Assembly (NCBI GenBank): GCA_022785155.1
Contig: JALFRH010000232.1
Span: 1-33,176 of the forward strand
Direction of reading: 5' to 3'
DNA length: 33,176 bases
From: Spirochaetales bacterium
GTDB taxonomy: Bacteria > Spirochaetota > Spirochaetia > Sphaerochaetales > Sphaerochaetaceae
Shown: in pieces, positions 1 through 7,344 of the stretch
Position numbering within the stretch: the stretch's first letter is position 1
How the letters are laid out: each line of letters starts with the position of its first letter
Program-made: the position numbers and the translations under genes
Notes under the pieces: generated by a model
What the model saw: only the letters and a program-made list of their open reading frames with translations
Told to the model about the DNA's origin: nothing
Database searches by the model: none

Positions 1-84
1 AAGAATGATCACGATTTCTACTATGAGGGCTCTATTGTAAAACCTGAGTGGGAAGAAAGAGACAAGACATATAGGGAAAGATAA
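1..84 (+). CDS. C-terminal fragment of a CDS truncated by the window start (…KNDHDFYYEGSIVKPEWEERDKTYRER*)
   Basis: Frame 1 is open from base 1 to TAA at 82-84; a possible terminator hairpin lies downstream. Product not recognisable. Confidence 0.5.
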   Translation, partial: KNDHDFYYEGSIVKPEWEERDKTYRER

Positions 85-183
85 TTGGTCATGCTTGAGG
101 AAAGTGGTGGAAAAAATATCAAGTAAAGACTATTGAAGTTATCATTGGACGATTGATTATACTTAATCTAATTATTCCATACT

Positions 184-240
184 GCAGAAAGTGTCCTATG
201 CATTAGAAATAACTATGGCGCTTTCTGCTTTGTTCTGGTT
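184..240 (+). terminator. Possible rho-independent terminator after the truncated upstream CDS
   Basis: gcagaaagtg … cgctttctgc inverted repeat (184-193 / 219-228) followed by a T-rich tract; the loop is long. Confidence 0.35.
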
Positions 241-394
241 TTCATATACCCATATGTTTACTTGGTAAACGCTGAAAATGGATCTAAATCGCCTGAGAAG
301 AAACTTGGGATGCATGTTGCTTAAAGGGGATGTACAAAGCTCCAAAATAGAAAAGTAGATTCTCTTGTTTCAGGCATCTTTCCCAATATCTCTT

Positions 395-718
395 TTATCT
401 TTTTCTGGAATACTTATTTGCCGCCACAATCATTAAGACTGTATCGAGTAATGTAAAAAGAACAAATATATAGATGAAGAAGGTGGAAAGTGTGTCTATA
501 AGTAATGCCATTGTCAGGACTAATGCAGATATAGGAAGAATCCCCACGCCCACTATTCTTGATAGCTTCTTCTCGTCTATATTCTCTTTTTCTTTTTTTG
601 TTGCTGTATTGTAACCTGCCACAAGCCAAGGTGCGTAGCCGGAGATTAGGATAATGCTCATAATGAAGAGGACGGCGAAAACTACATATAAAATGATTTT
701 TTCTTCTTCAGTATTCAT
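395..718 (-). CDS. Small integral membrane protein (MNTEEEKIILYVVFAVLFIMSIILISGYAPWLVAGYNT…, DUF3784-like)
   Basis: Hydrophobic segments; ATG at 718 preceded by GGGAG. The supplied ORF (to 793) extends into a repeat element that is probably non-coding. DUF3784-like assignment is from memory of the GYNT motif. Confidence 0.6.
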   Translation of the reverse strand: MNTEEEKIILYVVFAVLFIMSIILISGYAPWLVAGYNTATKKEKENIDEKKLSRIVGVGILPISALVLTMALLIDTLSTFFIYIFVLFTLLDTVLMIVAANKYSRKR

Positions 719-759
719 ATTGATGCACTCCCATAGATATTGACCAAAAATATCGATGG

Positions 760-840
760 CTAGACGATTGTTTTGTCGAGTACTCGACAACATTTGTCGA
801 GTCTGTCGAGTCTGTCAAGTCTATCTACATATAGACAATC
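760..840. repeat. GTCGAGT element, copy 1: 18-bp palindrome TTGTCGAGTACTCGACAA (773-790) plus tandem tgtcgagtc/tgtcgagtc/tgtcaagtc
   Basis: 760-813 is identical over 54 nt to 3344-3397. Both copies are bounded by GATTG (766-770) and CAATC (836-840). Confidence 0.9.
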
Positions 841-1024
841 AAAAGGCATATGACATCCGGTACACAATTATTGTAAATATCTGTTTAAACTTTCAAAAGG
901 AAAAAGAAATCCCATCCTCTGCCTTACATTGCTGCTCATTAACAGCGAATTCATCAAAGCATACGATTTGATATTATATGACTTGCTGAGAATGGAGCCA
1001 TCCAAATAAAAGATAAGCTTTTTC

Positions 1025-1431
1025 TTATTTTTCCTTGTGGCATTCCTCTTCTTTTGTCGTTTCAATTGGGAGGAAATCTTTCTTTTTTCTATTTGATCGG
1101 GATTCCTCCTTTTTGAGGTTTTTCAATTTATCGTGTTGTTTTTTCAAAGCTTCTGAGCTTTTGTGCCTGCCCCCTTTGACAAATCTCTTTCTTCGCTTCC
1201 TTAAGTCTTCTCTTGGGATTCTTTATTTGGGTTTTTTATCTTTACATCTACCTCTGGGCTAAACTGTAGTTTGTGTTAGTTGTCTTTGCTGATCTAGTAT
1301 TTCCTTGTCGCTGGGTTATGATCCGAAAATCACCTTTGCGACATAAAGCCTACCATTTTCTGTTCTCTCGAAAACATCTACCCGAAAGGTCCTTCGTAGT
1401 AGACTGTCAAACTTCCACTGTTTCCTTCCAT
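1025..1431 (-). pseudogene. yjdF: Decayed yjdF-like (DUF2992) gene
   Basis: Minus-strand segments in shifting frames read MEGNSGSLTVYYEGPF // VDVFERTENGRLYVAKVIFGS*PSDKEILD // KNPKRRLKEAKKEICQRG // HKSSEALKKQHDKLKNLKKEESRSNRKKKDF. These match the DUF2992/YjdF pattern (YYxGxFxVxVxExxxNGxLxxAxxIFGxEPxDxEIL … INPKRRLRxxxKE … TKAQEAL) with stops and frameshifts. Confidence 0.75.
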
Positions 1432-1544
1432 AGTATCAGCTCTCCCTGGAATAAGTATTCTAGTCATAGGGGGAGGGTGAGGACTTTACGAAAAATGCTG
1501 TTTTCCGTTTTTTCTCTTTGTTTCTTTCTTTTCCAAAGAGGGTA

Positions 1545-1592
1545 AGATGTCAAAAAAAGCTGAAACCTATTTGTATTTAGTTCCAGCTTCAA
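1545..1592 (-). terminator. Second copy of the tRNA-Pro terminator, now lying downstream of the AlbA_2 gene
   Basis: Minus strand GAAGCTGGAAC…GTTTCAGCTTTTTTT (plus 1552-1590); shares tttccaaagagggtaagat and the hairpin arms with 3668-3723. Confidence 0.7.
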
Positions 1593-1832
1593 TAGTTCCA
1601 TAGGAGATTCACATCGATACAAGTTGTTATAAAGCAATGAAATATGTAGGATGTTAAGATTAGCAATTGGAATACATTTTGTATAGCTCGTCCATATTTC
1701 TTCAAATGACATTGTAGTTTTCCCATCTCTATCTTAAAATCTTTGTTGATAAATAGGGAATGACTATTCGAGGAGGAATACTTGTTTGAAGGTTTTCCAT
1801 GACCTTAGATGAGCAATTATGCTTGCTTGGAT

Positions 1833-3293
1833 TCACGGTTTTCTCATACACCTATAAACTATGTCACCTCCGCTGATTGACTTGGTAATGGTTCCTTCCA
1901 TTGTCATACGGTCTATTGCCAACCTAATCTTTCTTGTAATTCCTTTGTAGCCAAGGGCTCTTGATATTTCTGTAATAGTCATTTCTTTATTATGCAAAAC
2001 ATTACAAATCTTCATTTCAAATTCATTGTTTTTATTCTTTTGGGGAAGGAAAGATCCATGAACAGGAATAATCACGGATAGATACTTTCTGTCGCTATCC
2101 ATATCGATTCTGAATCTGTCGCTGCCATTATCCTCCAGTGCCTTTAACGCTGTGGGGAATCCTGTGTTTCTCCCTTCTATAAGATGAAGTTCCTTAAGAA
2201 AGTCACCTATCCTTCTGTTTCTGTATATTCTGGCTCTGAAATCATATTCCTTGATTTTGCTATCAGTAATACTTCTGTCGAATCCAGGAAAACTTGTTAT
2301 CTCCATACATTCTTTAGTGATTCTTACGGTAATAGGTTCCTGAACCTGATATGACCTGTGATAGACAGCATTTGAAAGTATTTCTTCAACAGCCTTGAAA
2401 GGATAATTGAAAACCCTCATTGCTTCAGCTTTATCATCAAGCTTGAACACTTTCTCAGATATGACATAACTTCGAATGTACTCCAGTGCCATTCTCAGCT
2501 GATGCTGTATCGGCCCTCTGAATACCTTTTCTGTCATACCTTCCCCTGTGGAATCTGGGATATCTACTATCTCAATTCTTGCATTTCGGAAATATGTGTC
2601 GATTTTGTTGGAGAACATCAGAAGCCCTACATTTCTTGGTTTTAGGTATTCATTGCTTCCAGCTACCAGCTGCAGATCTCTAGCAACTGAAAGACTGTCT
2701 CTGGATAAGGAAAGCTCATAAAGATCGCTTCCAATTTCCTTAAGGTGATCCTGCATCAGACTTATACTCAAATCCGATACGTCTGCTGCGAGGTTCTCCC
2801 TATCATCAAAAGGAATATCTGATGAAACATAGAACAATTCCTTCTCTTCGTTTGAATCAGCAATTACAGTACTAGAGAATTTCCTTATATAATAATGCTT
2901 TGTACTCTGATTACCTGTTACTTCCCTAGGAGCTTTGTAGGGTCTGCCAAATCCACCTGATACCCATATCACGATGACCCACTTATCCTGGAATAATATA
3001 GGCTCAACAACAGGCTGGTAGAGAGGTTCAATGAAATGACAATGATTATGGAGTTTCTTTAGAATATCATCAATTCTACTCTTTTCTATTCCTTTGACCG
3101 GAAATACTGGGCAGCCATCTTTTTCTTCCACTCCGACGATAATATACCCGCCTCCCATATTATCGATGTCATTGGCAAAAGCGCAGATTGTCCTAATTAT
3201 TTCACTGGGATTATAGTCAGCCTTATACTCAATCCTTGATGACTCAATTATATTGCTGTTAAGTAAATCGTTGATGTTTATCGGAATACCCAT
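1833..3293 (-). CDS. AlbA_2 (Schlafen-like) domain putative transcriptional regulator / ATP-binding protein with C-terminal wHTH
   Basis: IESSRIEYKADYNPSEIIRTICAFANDIDNMGGGYIIVGVEEKDG (AlbA_2), VEEILSNAVYHRSYQVQEPITVRI (HATPase_c_4-like), C-terminal MTITEISRALGYKGITRKIRLAIDRMTMEGTI (wHTH). Start MGIPININDLLNS at 3293 with GAGG RBS preferred over the ORF start at 3377. Confidence 0.85.
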   Translation of the reverse strand: MGIPININDLLNSNIIESSRIEYKADYNPSEIIRTICAFANDIDNMGGGYIIVGVEEKDGCPVFPVKGIEKSRIDDILKKLHNHCHFIEPLYQPVVEPILFQDKWVIVIWVSGGFGRPYKAPREVTGNQSTKHYYIRKFSSTVIADSNEEKELFYVSSDIPFDDRENLAADVSDLSISLMQDHLKEIGSDLYELSLSRDSLSVARDLQLVAGSNEYLKPRNVGLLMFSNKIDTYFRNARIEIVDIPDSTGEGMTEKVFRGPIQHQLRMALEYIRSYVISEKVFKLDDKAEAMRVFNYPFKAVEEILSNAVYHRSYQVQEPITVRITKECMEITSFPGFDRSITDSKIKEYDFRARIYRNRRIGDFLKELHLIEGRNTGFPTALKALEDNGSDRFRIDMDSDRKYLSVIIPVHGSFLPQKNKNNEFEMKICNVLHNKEMTITEISRALGYKGITRKIRLAIDRMTMEGTITKSISGGDIVYRCMRKP

Positions 3294-3343
3294 TTCTACC
3301 TCATATAGATGATTGTATGGTATTAACCTATAATTGTCGATAA

Positions 3344-3415
3344 CTAGACGATTGTTTTGTCGAGTACTCGACAACATTTGTCGAGTCTGTCGAGTCTACT
3401 TGCAGATAGTCAATC
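3344..3415. repeat. GTCGAGT element, copy 2
   Basis: 54 nt identical to 760-813; palindrome at 3357-3374; bounded by GATTG (3350-3354) and CAATC (3411-3415). Confidence 0.9.
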
Positions 3416-3501
3416 AATAAGTATATTTAACTCTTCCTCCTATCGATGGAAGTCAAACGTAGATAGCTGCTTTCTCCTGACAGTCGGTTTCTGTATAACA
3501 G

Positions 3502-3520
3502 CCGAGGTCATGAACCTCGG
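3502..3520. repeat. Perfect inverted repeat CCGAGGT-CATGA-ACCTCGG
   Basis: 7-bp arms, 5-nt loop, in the region between the AlbA_2 gene and tRNA-Pro. Confidence 0.7.
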
Positions 3521-3684
3521 GTCCAATGGACTCAAAAAGAATACAGTCGAGGTGAAAGTGGAGTATTGACTATATATAAAAGGAAAGGAGAGGGCTTTTA
3601 ACGAATATGAACGGTTCTTAGAGAAGCCAAGAAACCGGGTATTTATCCTCTTTTCTTGTTCTATTTCGTTTCCAAAGAGGGTAA

Positions 3685-3723
3685 GATAATAAAAAAAAGA
3701 AGCTGAAACCAAGTTCCAGCTTC
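3685..3723 (-). terminator. Rho-independent terminator of tRNA-Pro
   Basis: Minus strand GAAGCTGGAAC-TTG-GTTTCAGCTTCTTTTTTTTATTATC, immediately 3' of the tRNA. Confidence 0.9.
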
Positions 3724-3728
3724 AATAG

Positions 3729-3801
3729 TCGGGATGAATGGACTCGAACCATCGATATCCTGCTCCCAAAGCAGGCGCCATAGCCGCTAGGCGACATCCC
3801 G
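3729..3801 (-). tRNA. tRNA-Pro (anticodon TGG)
   Basis: Minus strand CGGGATGTCGCCTAGCGGCTATGGCGCCTGCTTTGGGAGCAGGATATCGATGGTTCGAGTCCATTCATCCCGA: acceptor stem CGGGATG/CATCCCG, anticodon arm CCTGC-TTTGGGA-GCAGG, T loop GGTTCGAGTCC; CCA not encoded. Confidence 0.95.
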
Positions 3802-3831
3802 AAACAACAAGGAGTATAGGGAATTTATAAA

Positions 3832-4449
3832 ATGGAGTCAACACCTTTTGAAATAATATCTAAATTAGATATGGTCTTTCCTAAAGAAATAGAATTCTTA
3901 CCTTGTACTGAGCCATTTAGGTTTCTTGTGACAGTAATCCTCAGTGGTTCCAGCACCGATAAAATGGCTATGATAAGCGCAGAAAAGCTCTTCGGAGTCT
4001 TTCCTGATCCCAAAGCCATCAGCGAGGCAAAGCGTGAAGAAATTGAAGATCTCATCCATTCTTCAGGTCTATTCAGGGCAAAAGCCAAGAACATACAGGA
4101 ACTATCAAAGATAGTTGTGGAAAGGGGAATCCCTGATACCTTGGAAGAGTTGGTGAAGCTTCCAGGTGTGGGGGAGAAGACTGCTTCCTGCTATCTGCAG
4201 AAAGTCAAAGGGGAGAGCGCTGTTGTAGTAGATACCCACTTTGAGCGTACTGCCTTTCGTCTTGGTCTGACACATACCCATGATAGAATAAAGGCATGTA
4301 AAGAGATCAAGGATACTATAGATAAAGAGTATTGGAATCGCGTCAGCGATACTGTCAATAATCTAGGGCGAAAGTTTTGCAGGCCAAAGCCCAGCTGCAA
4401 CCAATGCCCACTCTCAAATCTATGCCCCAAAGTAGGTGTAAACCTGTAA
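3832..4449 (+). CDS. nth: Endonuclease III
   Basis: HhH LPGVGEKTA, VDTHFERTAFRLG, C-terminal Fe-S cysteines CRPKPSCNQCPLSNLC. Confidence 0.92.
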   Translation: MESTPFEIISKLDMVFPKEIEFLPCTEPFRFLVTVILSGSSTDKMAMISAEKLFGVFPDPKAISEAKREEIEDLIHSSGLFRAKAKNIQELSKIVVERGIPDTLEELVKLPGVGEKTASCYLQKVKGESAVVVDTHFERTAFRLGLTHTHDRIKACKEIKDTIDKEYWNRVSDTVNNLGRKFCRPKPSCNQCPLSNLCPKVGVNL

Positions 4450-4598
4450 TAAATGGTCTGACGGGTATTTACAAATACTTTGACTTTCTATAAACTTCCA
4501 TAGTTGTGACGGCATAAATCTTTGCCATGCTCCCGGCTTCATGCCGACAAAGGTTTTGTCAGAAAAAGAAAGAACAAATAGTAAGGTGGATAAAGATC

Positions 4599-4829
4599 AT
4601 GGCTAGAAGATGTGATATTTGTGGAAAGGGTACAATTTCTGGTAACGTCGTTACAAGAAAGGGACAGCCTAAGAAGAAGGGCGGTGTCGGTCAGCATATC
4701 GGCGTAACAACAAAGCGCGAGTTCAGACCTAACATCGTTACAGTCAAGGCACTTATCGACGGTACACCAAGAACAATTAAGATCTGCACACGCTGCCTCA
4801 GAGCTGGAAAAGTGCAGAAGGTTGTTTGA
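4599..4829 (+). CDS. rpmB: 50S ribosomal protein L28
   Basis: MARRCDICGKGTISGNVVTRKGQPKKKGG…FRPNIVTVKALIDGTPRTIKICTRCLRAGKV; ATG at 4599 with AAGGTGGA RBS. Confidence 0.95.
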   Translation: MARRCDICGKGTISGNVVTRKGQPKKKGGVGQHIGVTTKREFRPNIVTVKALIDGTPRTIKICTRCLRAGKVQKVV

Positions 4830-4856
4830 TTTCGCCTGGTGACTAGTTTGGTGAGA

Positions 4857-4892
4857 TGAGGAGCTCCTTCTTGAGTGGGGGCTCTTTTTTTA
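4857..4892 (+). terminator. Rho-independent terminator after rpmB
   Basis: gaggagctcc…gggggctcttttttt. Confidence 0.75.
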
Positions 4893-4917
4893 AATCTTTT
4901 TTTAAGGGAACAAAACA

Positions 4918-7335
4918 GTGAAAAGTATTAGGGTACACGCTCTCGAAGGATCAATGGTTTCAACCTGGAAAGGAATAGAGAAGCTATACAATATCCACAA
5001 AAAAGAAAAAGAAGACGTACAGGTTTATGTTCTTCCTCCAACAAGAGATCCCGATCTCAGTTTCTACAGACTATTGGATGCAGCGGAAAACAAGAATGAC
5101 GGCATTTGGAATATGCTCGATCAGAAGAGGACGGCTTGGCTTGAGCTGGTGGCTGCTACATTGAAAGAAGAAGATAAAAAGGCAGTCTCCGAGTATATTA
5201 CCCAAAGCTTTGAATCCATCAAAGATATCCTCAAGGCCGTCTGGATTCTTGAAGATAAGTCTGGAGCCGCTTCAGACCACCTGGAGACCATGACATCCCT
5301 TTTCCTTGAAAAGATTGTTTCATCTTATTTTTTGCAGAGAGGAGAGAGCGTAGAATCCAAAGAATTGAATAAACTTCTCTCCGATCATAATCCTTCCTTC
5401 CAGAGCAGGGCTGTCTTCATTTCCGGTGAGCTTGTCTACTGTGTAGATGACAGGGATGCAGCTGGAAAAGAGAGAACGGATGAAGGCTGGGGTGAGTATT
5501 CCTCCGCCCTTGTTGCAGCCCAACTTTCAGCCCCCCTTACATATTGGAACCAAAGGAGCCTGTTGTATTCAGCCAGCAAGAAGGACGTTCCCAATGCCCA
5601 CCTGATTAAAGATATGACATATGCGGAGGCCACGGAGCTTTCATTCTTCGGTGCTCCTGTAGTCCATCCCCATTCCTTTATTCCAGCAGAAGAGGCAGGA
5701 GTACCATTATCCCTCAGATATTGGGGAGACCCGGAAGAAGAGGGGACTTTGGTTACAAGGGAAGGAAAGAAATCCAGTAAAGATGGAGTCAAGGCTTTCT
5801 CTGTAGTAAAGAACATATCGTTAATCAACGTGGAAGGCTCAGGTATGTCTGGTGTTCCTGGTGTATCTTCCCGTCTCTTCGGCGCACTTAGAAACGAAGG
5901 CATAAGCGTAATCTTCATATCCCAGGCATCAAGCGAATACTCAATCTGTTTCGCTGTTCCTACACCTCAGGCTCAGAATGCGAAAAACACTCTTGAGAAA
6001 GAGTTCAAGAGGGAAATATCCCTCCACCAGATTTCTTCCATCGATATGGAAGATAATCTCTCCATTCTTGCTGTTGTCGGTGAATCCATGCCAGGACGCA
6101 TCGGTGTCGCAGGTAAGCTCTTCTCATCCCTTGCCAGAGCTGGCGTAAACGTCAGAGCCATTGCCCAGGGTTCAAGTGAAAGAAACATCAGCGCCGTCAT
6201 CTCCAGCCGTGATGCCGTAAAAGCCGAAAGAGCACTCCATACAGTATTCTTCATGTCCCAGCAGACACTTTCCTTAGGTTTGTTCGGCCCAGGAAACATC
6301 GGAGGAACCTTGCTTGATCAGATCGGAAGGGAAAGGGAGAGGTTAAAGAGGGAGTTTGACCTTGATATTAGAGTGAGAGGAATTGCAACAAGCAAGAAAA
6401 TGCTGATCAGTGAAGAAGGCATAGATCTCAGCTCTTGGAGGGAACAGATGGATCAGTATGCCATCCCTTACAATGAAGAGATATTCCTTTCTCACATCAA
6501 GGCTTCATATTATCCTCATTGGGTTCTTGTGGATGCTACTGCAAGCAAAGAAAGGGCAATGCAGTATAAATCCTTTATTGAGGAAGGTTTCCATGTAATA
6601 ACGCCAAACAAGAAGGCATCCAGCGGCCCATACGACTACTATGAAAGCCTCTACGAAACTTCCCTTAGGACAGGAAAGAAGTTCCTGTATGAAACGACAG
6701 TCGGTGCAGGACTTCCTATTATAACAACCCTCAAGGACCTGAGGGAGACAGGCGATATCATAGAGAAGGTTGAGGGTATGGTTTCAGGTACTCTTGCCTG
6801 GCTCTTCAGTAACTATGACGGAACAGTTCCTTTCTCACATCTTGTAAAGAAGGCAAAGGATATGGGCTTTACAGAGCCTGATCCTAGAGACGACCTCTCA
6901 GGAATGGACGTAGCGAGAAAGACTGTCATTCTTGCAAGAGAGTTGGGATATAAGGCGGAAGTTGAAGACCTCGATATCAGAAACCTTGTTCCTGCTGATC
7001 TCAGAGATGTATCCAAGGAAGAGTTCCTGGAAAGAATGAGTGAAATGGATGACGAGATGCTTTCTCTTTATAAAGAAGCGGAAAAGAAGGGCATGAAACT
7101 AAGATACGTCGGTACGGTAGACGGAGGAAAGTGCTCTGTTTCCCTTTCATCCTTCCCCCTCGATCATCCTTTCAGTCAGGCTAAGGGAACTGATAATGTC
7201 ATCGAGTTTACTACAGCCAGATATCATAACCAGCCTTTGGTTGTCCAAGGACCTGGAGCAGGACCAGAGGTCACGGCAGCTGGAATATTTGCAGATATAT
7301 TGAGGTTAAGTGCATACCTCGGAAGCAGAATCTAG
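4918..7335 (+). CDS. thrA: ThrA-type bifunctional protein: aspartokinase-like region (catalytic motifs apparently lost), ACT-like regions, homoserine dehydrogenase
   Basis: GPGNIGGTLLDQI, ITPNKKASSGPYDYY, TTVGAGLPII, FTEPDPRDDLSGMDVARK (HSD); VEGSGMSGVPGVSSRLFGAL…ISQASSEYSI and AIAQGSSERNISAV (ACT-like). Starts at GTG 4918. Confidence 0.92.
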   Translation: MKSIRVHALEGSMVSTWKGIEKLYNIHKKEKEDVQVYVLPPTRDPDLSFYRLLDAAENKNDGIWNMLDQKRTAWLELVAATLKEEDKKAVSEYITQSFESIKDILKAVWILEDKSGAASDHLETMTSLFLEKIVSSYFLQRGESVESKELNKLLSDHNPSFQSRAVFISGELVYCVDDRDAAGKERTDEGWGEYSSALVAAQLSAPLTYWNQRSLLYSASKKDVPNAHLIKDMTYAEATELSFFGAPVVHPHSFIPAEEAGVPLSLRYWGDPEEEGTLVTREGKKSSKDGVKAFSVVKNISLINVEGSGMSGVPGVSSRLFGALRNEGISVIFISQASSEYSICFAVPTPQAQNAKNTLEKEFKREISLHQISSIDMEDNLSILAVVGESMPGRIGVAGKLFSSLARAGVNVRAIAQGSSERNISAVISSRDAVKAERALHTVFFMSQQTLSLGLFGPGNIGGTLLDQIGRERERLKREFDLDIRVRGIATSKKMLISEEGIDLSSWREQMDQYAIPYNEEIFLSHIKASYYPHWVLVDATASKERAMQYKSFIEEGFHVITPNKKASSGPYDYYESLYETSLRTGKKFLYETTVGAGLPIITTLKDLRETGDIIEKVEGMVSGTLAWLFSNYDGTVPFSHLVKKAKDMGFTEPDPRDDLSGMDVARKTVILARELGYKAEVEDLDIRNLVPADLRDVSKEEFLERMSEMDDEMLSLYKEAEKKGMKLRYVGTVDGGKCSVSLSSFPLDHPFSQAKGTDNVIEFTTARYHNQPLVVQGPGAGPEVTAAGIFADILRLSAYLGSRI

Positions 7336-7344
7336 GAGGAAAAT

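Noticed and set aside
719-793. Shared N-terminal peptide MLSSTRQNNRL in ORFs 395..793 and 1833..3377 as a protein motif or signal
   Set aside because: It is the translation of the GTCGAGT DNA repeat; good RBS-start pairs exist downstream (718 and 3293) and match the expected protein starts.
760-840. CRISPR array interpretation of the tgtcgagtc repeats
   Set aside because: The repeat unit is 9 bp without spacers, and no cas genes are present.
1035-1545. Plus-strand ORFs 1035..1262 and 1273..1545
   Set aside because: They are antisense to the decayed yjdF gene and show no RBS or family resemblance.
1597-1660. Possible tRNA-Pro relic next to the duplicated terminator (catcgata…aaagca resembles tRNA catcgata…aaagca)
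   Set aside because: Only two short matches with a one-base offset; no stems preserved. Could be chance.
3551-3580. Promoter-like TTGACTATATATAAAAGG and RBS-like GGAGAGG on the plus strand
   Set aside because: The following ATG opens only a four-codon frame (MNGS*); no gene product can be supported.
4375-4440. Endonuclease III Fe-S ligand spacing C-X5-C-X2-C-X5-C rather than C-X6-C-X2-C-X5-C
   Set aside because: A one-residue spacing change is plausible natural variation; all four cysteines are retained.
5436-6299. Long antisense ORFs within thrA, valS, lon and other housekeeping genes
   Set aside because: Antisense to strongly conserved coding genes; explained by codon bias, with no independent support.
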